Positions 50,157-59,089 of a DNA stretch of 64,000 nucleotides are shown here, in pieces. The number at the start of each line of letters is the position of its first letter. Positions within the stretch are counted from its first letter, which is position 1. The DNA is from Catellatospora paridis (lineage in GTDB: Bacteria > Actinomycetota > Actinomycetes > Mycobacteriales > Micromonosporaceae): positions 186,001 to 250,000 of the forward strand of contig NZ_ML769312.1 in assembly GCF_009720365.1 (NCBI RefSeq), written 5' to 3'. A program made the position numbers and the translations under genes. The notes below the pieces were generated by a model. That model saw nothing but the letters and a program-made list of their open reading frames with translations, made no database searches and was not told the DNA's origin.

Positions 50157-52574
50157 TCAGCGGGCGGCCTTGCCCCCGAGGCCGGCACCGGGTCCGGGCG
50201 GGACGGCCGAGTCCGCGCCTGGTGCGCGCCGACCTTGGTCGAGCAGGATCTTCCACGGCTGCGCGACGTTCGGCGCGCCACTCGTCGACGGTCCGAACAG
50301 GTAGCCCTGCGCCAGCTCGCAATCAAGATCCTTCAGAATGTCGAGCTGCTCGGGACTCTCGACCCCTTCGGCGATGGTGACCAGGCCGAGTGCCCGGCCC
50401 AACCTGACGACCGCGGTGACGATCTCGCGGTCGGTGGGATCGGGCACCAGCCCCGACACGAAGGACCGGTCGATCTTGATGAAGCTCACCGGCAGACGCT
50501 TGAGGTACAGCAATGACGAATAGCCCGTGCCGAAGTCGTCGATCCCGAGCCTGACCCCCATGTCGCGAATGCGCTCCAGCATGCGCAGCGCGCCGACGTC
50601 GGCCTCCATCAGGGCGCTCTCCGTCAGCTCCAGCGACAGGCACTGGGGCGGGATGCCTGACTGCGCCAGGGCCTGTGCCACGGTGTCGGCCAGGTCCGGC
50701 CGGGCCACCTGCCGAGCCGACACGTTGACGGTGATGCCGAGCCGTCCGCAGCCCAGGTCGGCGCCCCGCCAGTCGGCGAGCAGGCGGCAGGCCTCCTGCA
50801 GCACCCAGGCGCCGATGGGCGCGATCAGACCGCTGTCCTCGGCGATCTCGATGAACGCGCCGGGCATCAGCAGGCCCAGCTGCGGGTGGTTCAGGCGCAC
50901 CAGCGCCTCCACGGCCACGACCTGATGGGTCGTCACATCGACGATCGGCTCGAACTGGAGCACGAAATGACCGTCGCGCAGCCCCTGGCGAAGCGCCTGT
51001 TCGATGCGTGCGCGGTCGATGACGTACTGGCCGAGCGACTCGTCGTAGAGCCGGCACCCGCTTCTTCCGCCTGCTTTGGCCTGGCACAAGGCGATGTTGG
51101 CGTTCCGGACCAGACGGTCCGCGTCGAGGTCGTCGGACGGGCCGAAGGCGATCCCGGTGCTGATGGAGATCACCGACTCGCGCTGCCCGCCGACGATGAT
51201 CGGCGCGGACACGGCGTCCGCCACCCGCCTGGCCAGGTCGAGCAGATGAGACTGGTCGGGCACCTCCCGACAGAGGATGACGAACTCGTCACTGCCGACC
51301 CGGGCCACCGTGTCCGACGGTCCTACGCTGGCCCGCAGGCGGCGGGCGACCTCGCGAAGCACCTCGTCACCGGCGGTCTGGCCCAGACTGTCGTTGACCA
51401 TCGTGAAGCCGTCGAGGTCGGCGTACAGCAACCCGGTCAGGCTGCCCGGAGGGTGTTCACGGCCCAGTTCCCGCTCCAGCCGGGCCAGCAGCGAAGCCCG
51501 ATTCGGCAGGCCGGTGAGCGGGTCGTGAAGTGCCTGCCGGGCGAGTCGCTCCTCCGCCGTCCGGCGCGCGGTGATGTCGTGGACCTGGGTCAGGTAATAG
51601 AGCAGCTCGCCGTTGTCCCGGTGCACCGCGGAAGCGGACATTCGTGCCCATACAACCCGGTCATCCGGCCCCAGTAGGCGGACCTCGTCATGGCCGGCGT
51701 GACTCTGGCCCGCGCGCATGTCGGTGATCGTCTGGAGGATCGCCTGGGCGTCGCCGGGGTGGGCGACGTCCGTGACGCCCAGGTTCAGCAGCTGCGCCTC
51801 CGGCCGGCCGAGCGTCTCTTCCAGCGCCCGGTTCACCTGAAGGAACCGGCCCTCCCGGCTGACCAGGCACATGCCGATCGGTGCGTTGTCGAAGGCGAGC
51901 CGGAACCGCTCCCGCGCCTCGTGCAGTTCGGCCTCTGCGATCAGGCGGTCGGTGATGTCCTGGCCGGTGGCGATGACGTAGGTGTTTCCGGTCGGCCGGT
52001 CGATCACGGTGGCATTCGACCAGGCGATGTGGTGGTGCCTGCCGGCACGGTCGAGCCACGTGCAGACGAAGTTTCCGGGCGGCGCGGATTCCGGTGCGGA
52101 CACCATGGGTTCGCCGAATGCCGGAGCTGCCCGGCCTTTCTCAGCCGGGAGCAGGAACAGTTCCGAGATCCGCCGTCCCTCGACCTCGGCGCGGCTGTAG
52201 CCGGTCGTCGATTCGCAGGCCCGATTGAACTGGACGACGCGTCCATCCTGGTCGAGGATGACGACGAGGATGTGGCTGCCGGCGATCTCCAGGACCGAAT
52301 CCACCAGATCGCGCTCAGCGGTGATCATGTCGCGGACGCGTCGCTGCTCCCGCGCCCTTGCCTGCACCTGTTGCGTGACGGCGTTGAGTGATGCTGCGAG
52401 TTCGCTGAGTTCGCTGCCGGACGTGATCTCGACGGCGGCCGGTCGGCCGGGCGGCTCGCCGGTGTGCTCCTGCGTGCTCGTCCGTGCAGGCCCCGGGTGA
52501 GCCGGTGCCGTCGGCGTCGCGGCTGTCCCGGTCAGTCGTTGGAGCGCCTTCACGATCGATCGATGCACGCTCAT
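50157..52574 (-). CDS. PAS-PAS-GGDEF-EAL c-di-GMP signalling protein
   Basis: This 805-residue soluble protein has a short linker with helices (ELAASLNAVTQQVQARA), PAS 1 (about 90-205), PAS 2 (about 215-335), a GGDEF domain (about 345-505) and an EAL domain (about 515-775). The cyclase signature is RVGSDEF, one residue off GGDEF, so cyclase activity is uncertain. The phosphodiesterase set looks intact: EALVR, ELTESALM, DDFGTGYSSLLYLKRLP, KIDRSFV and TIAEGVES. Net activity is probably c-di-GMP hydrolysis controlled by the PAS pair. The start is ATG 52574 or an in-frame TTG/GTG a few codons earlier. Confidence 0.9.
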   Translation of the reverse strand: MSVHRSIVKALQRLTGTAATPTAPAHPGPARTSTQEHTGEPPGRPAAVEITSGSELSELAASLNAVTQQVQARAREQRRVRDMITAERDLVDSVLEIAGSHILVVILDQDGRVVQFNRACESTTGYSRAEVEGRRISELFLLPAEKGRAAPAFGEPMVSAPESAPPGNFVCTWLDRAGRHHHIAWSNATVIDRPTGNTYVIATGQDITDRLIAEAELHEARERFRLAFDNAPIGMCLVSREGRFLQVNRALEETLGRPEAQLLNLGVTDVAHPGDAQAILQTITDMRAGQSHAGHDEVRLLGPDDRVVWARMSASAVHRDNGELLYYLTQVHDITARRTAEERLARQALHDPLTGLPNRASLLARLERELGREHPPGSLTGLLYADLDGFTMVNDSLGQTAGDEVLREVARRLRASVGPSDTVARVGSDEFVILCREVPDQSHLLDLARRVADAVSAPIIVGGQRESVISISTGIAFGPSDDLDADRLVRNANIALCQAKAGGRSGCRLYDESLGQYVIDRARIEQALRQGLRDGHFVLQFEPIVDVTTHQVVAVEALVRLNHPQLGLLMPGAFIEIAEDSGLIAPIGAWVLQEACRLLADWRGADLGCGRLGITVNVSARQVARPDLADTVAQALAQSGIPPQCLSLELTESALMEADVGALRMLERIRDMGVRLGIDDFGTGYSSLLYLKRLPVSFIKIDRSFVSGLVPDPTDREIVTAVVRLGRALGLVTIAEGVESPEQLDILKDLDCELAQGYLFGPSTSGAPNVAQPWKILLDQGRRAPGADSAVPPGPGAGLGGKAAR

Positions 52575-52659
52575 GTCCGGGCGCACCTCTGGCAATAGCG
52601 CGTAGTCAGGTCTGAGCAGTCTTCGACCAGCGTAGTCCGGCTAAGCCCTGCAAAGCACC

Positions 52660-52683
52660 ATACACCCGATCTGTCGGGCGTAT
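52660..52683. terminator. hairpin after the amidohydrolase gene
   Basis: ATACACCCGA (52660-52669) and TCGGGCGTAT (52674-52683) pair at 9 of 10 positions around loop TCTG, between the amidohydrolase stop and the c-di-GMP gene start, both on the minus strand. Confidence 0.45.
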
Positions 52684-52728
52684 GCCGCCTCAAGATCGGT
52701 TTTGGTGGTCTGCGCCGCGCCCGGCGGA

Positions 52729-53952
52729 TCAGCCGGCATGGTGAGCGGCCAGCCGCACCCCGCGGACGTACACGGCGAGCAGGCGGTGGATCGCGGCCGG
52801 CTCGGCGACCGGGTTCCCCGCGACGGCCAGGATGTCCGCGTCGTAGCCGGCCGCGATCCGCCCTTTGCGGTGGCCCAGCCCGATCACCTCGGCCGCGCGG
52901 GCCGTCACCGCGTGCAGCGCCTCCGCGCCGCTCATGCCCAGCGGGGCGAGCTCCGGCACCGCGTGGCGCAGCACGAAGTGCGGCTTCACGGGTGCGATGC
53001 CCGCGTCGGTGCCGATCACGATCCGCGCTCCCGCGGCACGCATCCGAGCCGCGTTGGCGATGAACTGCGGCATCCGGGTGGCGATGCTCGGCGGCACCGC
53101 GTGCCCGTCCACCGGCCGGGTGCCGAAGGTCAGGCTAAGCGCGATGCCGCGGGACACGATCGTGTCGAGCAGCCCGTCGGGGATCTCGTCGACGGAGTCC
53201 GCGGTCATGAAGGTGGCGTGTTCGAGGCTGTCGACGCCGGCCTCGGCGGCCGCGACTATCGCCGACGTGCCGTGGGCGTGCGCGGTGACCCGCAGTCCGA
53301 ACCCGTGCGCCTGCTCGACCACCACCCGCAACTCGTCCACCGAGTACTGCGCCTGCTCCGGGCGGCTGCCCGCGGTCATGTGACCGCCGCTGGCCATGAC
53401 CTTGATGACGTCGACCCCACGGTCGGCGCGCGCCCGCACCGCGGCGCGCAGGTCCGCGGCTCCGGTAGCGGTCTCGCCGAGGAAGTGGCAGTGCCCGCCG
53501 GGTGTCGTGATCGGCACCCCAGCCGCGACGACGTCCGGCAGCGTGTGATCGCCGCCGCGGGCTGCCGCGCGCACCCGCAGCGCCAGGTAGCCGCGGTCGC
53601 CGAGGTCGCGCACGGTGGTGACGCCGCCTGCCGCGGCGGCGCGGGCGGCTGTGCACATCGCTGCGTAGGCCGCCGCGTCGTCGCGCTCGCCGAGCCGGGT
53701 GACCGGCCTGGCGGAGGCGTCGAATGCCAGGTGCACGTGTGAGTCGACGAGCCCGGGCAGCAGCGTGGCCCCGGGCAGGTCGACGACATCCGCGCCGTCG
53801 GGCACGCCCGCCGGACCCTGCGCCACCGACACGATCCGGCCGCCGTCGACGACCACTGACGGATCGTCGAGCAGGGGACCGCCCCCGCCGTCGAACAGGC
53901 ACCGGGCACGCAGCACGAGCAGGCGCGGGCGGGCGAACGTCTGTGTGGTCAT
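52729..53952 (-). CDS. amidohydrolase, imidazolonepropionase/prolidase-like
   Basis: This 407-residue enzyme carries the metal-binding set of the amidohydrolase superfamily in order: HVH in LVDSHVHLAF, Lys in DVIKVMASGG, HAHGTSA, SLEHATF, and Asp in IGTDAGI. A composite beta domain ends with KGRIAAGYDADILAVAGNP. This fits the imidazolonepropionase-related prolidases that cleave X-Pro dipeptides or related amides; the substrate is not certain. The start is ATG 53952, with CATCCT 6 bases upstream as a weak leaderless promoter. It is divergent from a small protein at 54140. Confidence 0.88.
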   Translation of the reverse strand: MTTQTFARPRLLVLRARCLFDGGGGPLLDDPSVVVDGGRIVSVAQGPAGVPDGADVVDLPGATLLPGLVDSHVHLAFDASARPVTRLGERDDAAAYAAMCTAARAAAAGGVTTVRDLGDRGYLALRVRAAARGGDHTLPDVVAAGVPITTPGGHCHFLGETATGAADLRAAVRARADRGVDVIKVMASGGHMTAGSRPEQAQYSVDELRVVVEQAHGFGLRVTAHAHGTSAIVAAAEAGVDSLEHATFMTADSVDEIPDGLLDTIVSRGIALSLTFGTRPVDGHAVPPSIATRMPQFIANAARMRAAGARIVIGTDAGIAPVKPHFVLRHAVPELAPLGMSGAEALHAVTARAAEVIGLGHRKGRIAAGYDADILAVAGNPVAEPAAIHRLLAVYVRGVRLAAHHAG

Positions 53953-54139
53953 CCCATCAGGATGGAGCGTTACGTCAGACCGCGCCACAACAGACCGGCG
54001 GCCTGCCACGCCCGAGTGACCAAGTTCGGGCACGGGAAGCGCCGCCCTTTGCGACGATGGGTCTGGCCGGTGTACCGGCAGGGACAGGTAGCGGACCAGC
54101 CCAGCGGCCATCGCTGCACCGCGCGAGGAGGTCAACCGA

Positions 54140-54334
54140 ATGGACGTCGCAGACAACCGGAGCACCTCCGTGCTCACCATGCTCAACGAGCGGCAGCTGT
54201 CGACCAACAACCTGCCCGACGCGACCAGCCGCTTCGTGGTCGTCATGCACTGCGTGCCAGGCCAGCCGATGCTGATCTACGTCGACGACGACGAGCTGGA
54301 GCGCCGCCGCGACCGCCGCGCCCCGCGGCAGTGA
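54140..54334 (+). CDS. small protein of unknown function
   Basis: This 64-residue soluble protein has a firm start: AGGAGG lies 9 bases before the ATG. It contains RFVVVMHCVPGQPMLIYVDDDELE and a basic tail RRDRRAPRQ. No domain is recognised; it resembles short actinobacterial hypothetical proteins. It runs towards the GH43 gene on the other strand and seems to be a single gene. Confidence 0.6.
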   Translation: MDVADNRSTSVLTMLNERQLSTNNLPDATSRFVVVMHCVPGQPMLIYVDDDELERRRDRRAPRQ

Positions 54335-54379
54335 CAGCTGCCCGACGCGGTGCCACGACTGCTTCGACCCTGGCCCTGG

Positions 54380-55921
54380 TCATAGCGGTTCGTAGTCGAA
54401 CCAGTCGAACCCGACCTCGCCGCAGGCGGCGTACATGCCGATGACCCGGCCGGTGAAACCGCCGGCCACCTCGGTCGACAGGTAACGGCCGTCGAGTTCG
54501 GCGAGCACGTCGAACGTGCCGTCGGCGTCCTCGATCCCGAGGTGCAGCGTGTCGGGCTCCAGGCGGGGATGCCACTGCTGCGGTGAGCAGGCGATGACGT
54601 CGATCCGCAGCCGGACCGGACCGTCCGGCACGGCCCGGGTGGCGACCGTCGACCGCAGCGACGCCGTACGTGCCAGGACCCGCACCTGGCCGTCCCCGGC
54701 CTCGATCTCGTAGTGGTGTGCCTCGTCGACCCGCATCGCGAGCCCGCCGCGTCCGCCGGTGGCGTCGACCAGCGTCCGCGCCCGGCATGACTGGTGCTGC
54801 TGGCGGCGGCCCACGAACGTCACGTCGGGCTCGTCGAGGCCGGCGCCGCGCGCTCGCAGGGTGAGCCAGCCGGGGCGCTCGGCCGACCGGAGTTCGTCCG
54901 GCCGGGACCGTACCCAGATCCACCGGGGGTGCAGGCGGTCGCCGTCGAAGTCGTCCCGGACGGGCGGGGCGGCCACCGGATGCGCCGGCCATGGTGGGGC
55001 TGCCATGACCGGGGCGAGCTCGCCGACGACGGGCCAGCCGTCGACCCAGCTCACCGGTGCCAGGAAGGTCTCCCGTCCGAGCACGTGCCAGCCGGGGGTG
55101 CCGCCCTGCGGCCGGACCGCCAGCAGCACCATCCACCACGATCCGTCGGGCGCCTGCACCAGGTCGGCGTGCCCGGTGTTCTGGATCGGACGGTTGGTGC
55201 CGCGGTGGGTCAGGATCGGGTTGCCCGGGCACGGCTCGAACGGCCCGTCGGGGGCCGGTCCGCGGGCGATGGACACCGCGTGCCCGCGTTCGGTCCCGCC
55301 CTCGGCGATCATCAGATACCAGAACGGGCCGATCCGGTACAGGTGCGGGGCCTCGGGGGCCTGCGCACCGGGCTTGCCGGACCACAGCCCGCGCGGCTCG
55401 CCGATGGTCTGGCCGGTTTCGGGATCGATGCGCACCTGCTGGATCCCGGCGACCGTGCACCAGCAGCGGCCCTGCTCGTCCCAGGCGAGATCCGGATCGA
55501 TGCCGCCGACGCCGGGCAGCCGGACCGGATCGGACCACGGCCCCGCCGGGTCCGTGGCGGTGAAGAGCATGTTGCCGCCGCCGGGGGCGACGTTGGTGGT
55601 GATCAGCCAGAAACGGCCGTCGTGGTGGCGCAGCGTGGGCGCGTACACGCCGGCCGACGACGGCATGCCGGGCGGCAGGGTCAGCTGACTCGGCCGCTCC
55701 AGGGCATTGCCGATCTGCTCCCAGTGCACCAGGTCCCGGCTGTGGAAGATCGGCATCCCGGGGAAGTACTCGAAACTGGAGCAGGCCAGGTAATAGTCCT
55801 CGCCCACCCGGCACACGCTCGGATCCGGGTGGAACCCGGCGATCACCGGATTGGCGAACGCGCCGCCGGCCCGGCCGTCCGGTTCGGAGCCTGCGACCAT
55901 CGGCCACATGAGATCGGACAC
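54380..55921 (-). CDS. GH43 glycosidase, beta-xylosidase/arabinofuranosidase type
   Basis: This 513-residue protein lacks a signal peptide, so it is probably cytoplasmic. The GH43 propeller (about 20-320) has its three carboxylates in typical places: Asp33 (GFHPDPSV), Asp142 (GGIDPDLAW) and Glu190 (PEAPHLYR). A C-terminal concanavalin-like sandwich (about 330-513; RLHPRWIWVR, HHYEIEAGDG) matches the beta-xylosidase subfamily of GH43. It likely finishes short xylo- or arabino-oligosaccharides taken into the cell. GTG at 55921 is chosen since TATCAT ends 6 bases upstream and no ribosome binding site is present. Confidence 0.9.
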   Translation of the reverse strand: MSDLMWPMVAGSEPDGRAGGAFANPVIAGFHPDPSVCRVGEDYYLACSSFEYFPGMPIFHSRDLVHWEQIGNALERPSQLTLPPGMPSSAGVYAPTLRHHDGRFWLITTNVAPGGGNMLFTATDPAGPWSDPVRLPGVGGIDPDLAWDEQGRCWCTVAGIQQVRIDPETGQTIGEPRGLWSGKPGAQAPEAPHLYRIGPFWYLMIAEGGTERGHAVSIARGPAPDGPFEPCPGNPILTHRGTNRPIQNTGHADLVQAPDGSWWMVLLAVRPQGGTPGWHVLGRETFLAPVSWVDGWPVVGELAPVMAAPPWPAHPVAAPPVRDDFDGDRLHPRWIWVRSRPDELRSAERPGWLTLRARGAGLDEPDVTFVGRRQQHQSCRARTLVDATGGRGGLAMRVDEAHHYEIEAGDGQVRVLARTASLRSTVATRAVPDGPVRLRIDVIACSPQQWHPRLEPDTLHLGIEDADGTFDVLAELDGRYLSTEVAGGFTGRVIGMYAACGEVGFDWFDYEPL

Positions 55922-55927
55922 GCCGCG

Positions 55928-55933
55928 ATGATA
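55928..55933 (-). promoter_or_regulatory. -10 box, leaderless start of GH43
   Basis: On the minus strand TATCAT ends 6 bases before the GTG at 55921. Confidence 0.5.
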
Positions 55934-56016
55934 ATCCGCCCGCACCCCGCCGGCCCGCGGGGTGGTGCGCGGAGGCCCTACAGTTCACTCGTCTTCATGG
56001 GGAGAGACTTTCGTAG

Positions 56017-57102
56017 ATGAGTGGCCGTGGTAGTCGATGGGTCCGCCGGCCGAACGGCCTCTGGGTACGTCAGCGATCCGGGACGCTGATTCACCGGAGT
56101 GCGCCGGCACCGCCCGATCCACCTGCCGGCAGGCGGTTCGTGGCGGCGGCCGTCATGTTGTTCACGTCGGCCGTGCTGGCGCTCGGGAGCGTATGGCTGT
56201 ACCAGGCGTCTTTCGTGCCGGAGTTGCCCGACCCGCCGCCGCTCGAGCAGAACCTGGTCAGGGTGCGCGTCGGTGGGGCAGCGCACCTCAAGTCCTGCGA
56301 ACTCTCCCTGGTGTACAACCTGTCCTATGCCGTTGCCCCAGGCACGCCGCGCACCCAGGACAACCCTCCCGAGCAGGCCCTCATCGCCGCGTTCGCGAAG
56401 GACCGGACATCCGTGCCGCCCACTCACGTCACCCTCACCTTCGAGGGTGCCGCAGTGTGGCCCGAAGCTTCCGGATACCCGCACATCACCGGCACGATGA
56501 ACCCCGACCGCACGGACCGGGAGTCGGCGCTCCCCGCGGACTTCGTGCAATGGTCGGCCGTCCGGAAGGACGGTTCCGTGGGACTCGTGCTGGTGGTGCC
56601 CCGGGTGGGTGACCGGTACTCCGCCCAGCTGGGGAGTGCCGCGACTGTCACGGTGTCCCATGACGACAAGGAGCTGCGAGTCCTGTTGTTCAGCGACCTC
56701 GGCCGGGATGCGGTGGTCGTCGACGGGCCCCGGACGACCGTCGTGCTGCCCATCCTGTCTCCCACCATCGACTATGAGACCTGCGCCGAGGAGATGGTGA
56801 CGGTCAAATTGAAGGGGCGGCCGGCGTCGCCGGCGTGGCGGCTCGACGCGATCTCCACGGGCGGAGACGACCAGCGGCTGGAGTGGGACCTCACCGACGC
56901 CCACTCGTTCGGCTACAGCCCCGAGCCGCCGGTGGCGAGCTTCGTCGACCGGCGGGCCGAACTGCAGGGGCAGCGCAACCTGTACGTGTCCGGCGTTCTG
57001 GTCGGTCTGGCCAGCTCGCTCACCTTCTTCGCGATCGACAGACTGCACCTTCCGATCAGGTCCCGGTCGCGCCGGCGAAGTCGGGGTCGAGACAGCCGCT
57101 GA
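56017..57102 (+). CDS. two-TM protein with large outer domain, unknown function
   Basis: This 361-residue protein has a cytoplasmic basic start, one membrane helix at about 42-63, an extracytoplasmic domain of about 260 residues with alternating strands, and a second helix near 325-343 followed by a very basic tail (RSRSRRRSRGRDSR). The outer domain has two cysteines (LKSCELSL, YETCAEEM) that may pair. No known domain is recognised. The ATG has GGAGAG about 12 bases upstream, a loose spacing. It precedes the PadR-GyrI gene by 53 bases, which has its own promoter. Confidence 0.6.
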   Translation: MSGRGSRWVRRPNGLWVRQRSGTLIHRSAPAPPDPPAGRRFVAAAVMLFTSAVLALGSVWLYQASFVPELPDPPPLEQNLVRVRVGGAAHLKSCELSLVYNLSYAVAPGTPRTQDNPPEQALIAAFAKDRTSVPPTHVTLTFEGAAVWPEASGYPHITGTMNPDRTDRESALPADFVQWSAVRKDGSVGLVLVVPRVGDRYSAQLGSAATVTVSHDDKELRVLLFSDLGRDAVVVDGPRTTVVLPILSPTIDYETCAEEMVTVKLKGRPASPAWRLDAISTGGDDQRLEWDLTDAHSFGYSPEPPVASFVDRRAELQGQRNLYVSGVLVGLASSLTFFAIDRLHLPIRSRSRRRSRGRDSR

Positions 57103-57132
57103 GCGCGTGCCGACGGTGCCGGCACGGCACAT

Positions 57133-57150
57133 TATTCTAGCGCTAGAATA
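57133..57150 (+). promoter_or_regulatory. operator over the -10 box of the PadR-GyrI gene
   Basis: TATTCTAGCGCTAGAATA is a perfect 18-base palindrome. Its right arm contains TAGAAT (57144-57149), which ends 6 bases before the GTG at 57156 and is the likely -10 box of a leaderless transcript. A repressor bound here would block RNA polymerase, so PadR autorepression is the simplest reading. Confidence 0.75.
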
Positions 57151-57155
57151 GGCAC

Positions 57156-58322
57156 GTGGAGCCGACGCTGACCGATGCCGAGCTGACCGTCCTCGGGCTG
57201 CTCCTGGAGCAGCCGCGCCACGGATACGAGCTGGAACGGGTCATCGAGGAACGGGGCGTGCGCGCCTGGACGGCGCTGGGCTTCTCGTCCATCTACTACC
57301 TCCTCGACAAGCTCGCGGCCCGGAGCCTGATCGAGACGACCGTGACGCCGGCAACCGAGAAGCGGTCGGCGAAGTCGCGTGCCACCTACCAGGCGACGGC
57401 AGCGGGCCGTGACCTGTGCGCTGCCGCCAGCAGGGATGCGCTGGCGGCGCTGACGCCGGTGCGCTCTCGGGTCCTGGTCGGGATGGCGAACAGCCCCGGA
57501 CTGCCGGAGGAGGACGTGGTCGCCGGACTGACCCGGCGCCTGGCGGCGCTGCGGAGCCAGCTGGTGGAGGTTCGTGCGGCCAGGGCGCGGCAGGAGCCGC
57601 TGCCCGCCGCCGCTTCGGCGATCTTCGACTACAGCGAAGCCATGCTCCAGGCCGACGCCGGCTGGACCGAAGCCACGCTGGGAACACTGACCAAGGAGAA
57701 CGCGGTGGACAAGTACGACATCAAGAAGGCACGTCGCGAGCTGTACGCGCCGCGGGCGTTGGACTTCGTCGTGGTCGACGTTCCCGAGCTGCGATACCTC
57801 GCGGTCGACGGCCACGGTGATCCGAACACGGCGGAGGCGTACGCCGCGGCCGTCGAGGCCCTCTTCACGACGGCATACACCCTGAAGTTCGCCAGCAAGA
57901 AGGCCCTCGACCGGGATTTCGTGGTCGGGCCGCTGGAAGGGCTGTGGCGCGCCGACGATCCCCAGGCGTTCGTGACACGCGACAAGCAGGCCTGGGCGTG
58001 GACGATGATGATCAGCCAACCGGACTGGATCACCGAGGACATGGTCCGCGCGGCCGTCGCCGAAGCCGCCAAGAAGAAGGACAACCCGGCGCTGGCCGAC
58101 GTCCGGCTGATCAGCCTCATCGAAGGCAGGTGCGTGCAGATCCTGCACGTCGGCTCCTACGACGACGAAGCGCCGACCCTGGACCGCCTGCACCACCGTT
58201 ACCTGCCCGACAACGGGCTGACCTTCAACGGCGACCATCACGAGATCTACCTCAGCGACGCACGGCGCACGGAGCCGGCAAAGCTCAAGACGATCCTCAG
58301 GCAGCCCGTCAAACCCGTCTGA
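57156..58322 (+). CDS. PadR-family regulator fused to a GyrI-like ligand-binding domain
   Basis: This 388-residue protein joins two modules. Residues 1-178 form a PadR winged helix (LTVLGLLLEQPRHGYELERVIEERG, SSIYYLLDKLAARSLIE) plus the helical PadR tail. Residues 184-388 form a GyrI-like small-molecule-binding domain (DKYDIKKARRELYAP, FVVVDVPELRYLAVDGHGDPN, CVQILHVGSYDDEAPTL). In other genomes the GyrI-like part is usually a separate protein. An AAGGAG at 57693-57698 sits 6 bases before an in-frame GTG at 57705 (residue 184), so the second module may also be made alone. A palindrome over the -10 box suggests autorepression relieved by a ligand. Confidence 0.88.
   Translation: MEPTLTDAELTVLGLLLEQPRHGYELERVIEERGVRAWTALGFSSIYYLLDKLAARSLIETTVTPATEKRSAKSRATYQATAAGRDLCAAASRDALAALTPVRSRVLVGMANSPGLPEEDVVAGLTRRLAALRSQLVEVRAARARQEPLPAAASAIFDYSEAMLQADAGWTEATLGTLTKENAVDKYDIKKARRELYAPRALDFVVVDVPELRYLAVDGHGDPNTAEAYAAAVEALFTTAYTLKFASKKALDRDFVVGPLEGLWRADDPQAFVTRDKQAWAWTMMISQPDWITEDMVRAAVAEAAKKKDNPALADVRLISLIEGRCVQILHVGSYDDEAPTLDRLHHRYLPDNGLTFNGDHHEIYLSDARRTEPAKLKTILRQPVKPV
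57693..57707 (+). promoter_or_regulatory. internal ribosome binding site and GTG in the PadR-GyrI gene
   Basis: AAGGAG, a 6-base spacer and an in-frame GTG at 57705 precede residue 184, exactly at the junction of the two modules. It would give a 205-residue GyrI-like protein. Confidence 0.5.
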
Positions 58323-58333
58323 CGGCGCGGGTG

Positions 58334-59023
58334 CTACTTGTTGATCTTTTCGACCAGCGAGATCAGCTCATCGGCTGCCGGGCCCGAGGACGCGGGATTC
58401 TGGCCGGTGATGAGCCGGCCGTCGGTCACCACGTACGGCTGCCAGTCGTCGGCCTTGCTGAAGTGGGCTCCCTTGGCGACGAGTTCGTCCTCGACCAGGA
58501 ACGGCACGACCTTCGTCAGGCCCACGGCTTCCTCCTCGGTGTCGGTGAAGCCGGTGACCTTCCGACCGGCCACCAGGGGAGTGCCCTCGGGTGTCTTGAC
58601 GTGGCGCAGCGCGCCCGGGGCGTGGCAGACCAGCGCGATGGCCTTGCCCGACCGCACGACCTGTTCGATCAGTGCGACCGAGGTGGGATCCTCGGCCAGG
58701 TCCCACATCGGGCCGTGACCGCCCGGGTAGAAGACGGTGTCGAAGTCGTCGGCGGACACCGAGTCCAGGCGCAGCGTGGTGTCGAGCTGGGCTTCCGCGT
58801 CCGCGTCGGCCTCGAACCGACGGGTCAGGTCGGTCCGGAACTCCGGTTCGTTGCTCTTGGGATCCAGCGGTGGCCGTCCGCCGCGTGGTGACGCCAAGGT
58901 GACGTCCCAGCCGGCATCGCGGAAACGGTAATAAGGCGCGGCGAGTTCCTCGAGCCAGAAACCCGTCCTGCGACCGGTGTCCCCAAGCTGATCATGCGAG
59001 GTGATCACCATCAGGACCTTCAT
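58334..59023 (-). CDS. DJ-1/PfpI-family protein (class I glutamine amidotransferase-like)
   Basis: This 229-residue protein has the Hsp31/DJ-1 features: GFWLEELAAPYY with the conserved Glu, nucleophile Cys in ALVCHAPGAL, and a His in FYPGGHGPMWDL. Relatives act as glyoxalase III, deglycases or chaperones, or are simply stress proteins. ATG at 59023 has the near-perfect ribosome binding site AAAGGAGGT; a GTG nine bases earlier overlaps it. It converges with the PadR-GyrI gene with 11 bases between stops. Confidence 0.88.
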   Translation of the reverse strand: MKVLMVITSHDQLGDTGRRTGFWLEELAAPYYRFRDAGWDVTLASPRGGRPPLDPKSNEPEFRTDLTRRFEADADAEAQLDTTLRLDSVSADDFDTVFYPGGHGPMWDLAEDPTSVALIEQVVRSGKAIALVCHAPGALRHVKTPEGTPLVAGRKVTGFTDTEEEAVGLTKVVPFLVEDELVAKGAHFSKADDWQPYVVTDGRLITGQNPASSGPAADELISLVEKINK

Positions 59024-59089
59024 CCAACCCACCTCCTTTACGAGGTGTAATCGTATGACGCCGGCGGGTGATGCGCGGTAGGTCCCGCC

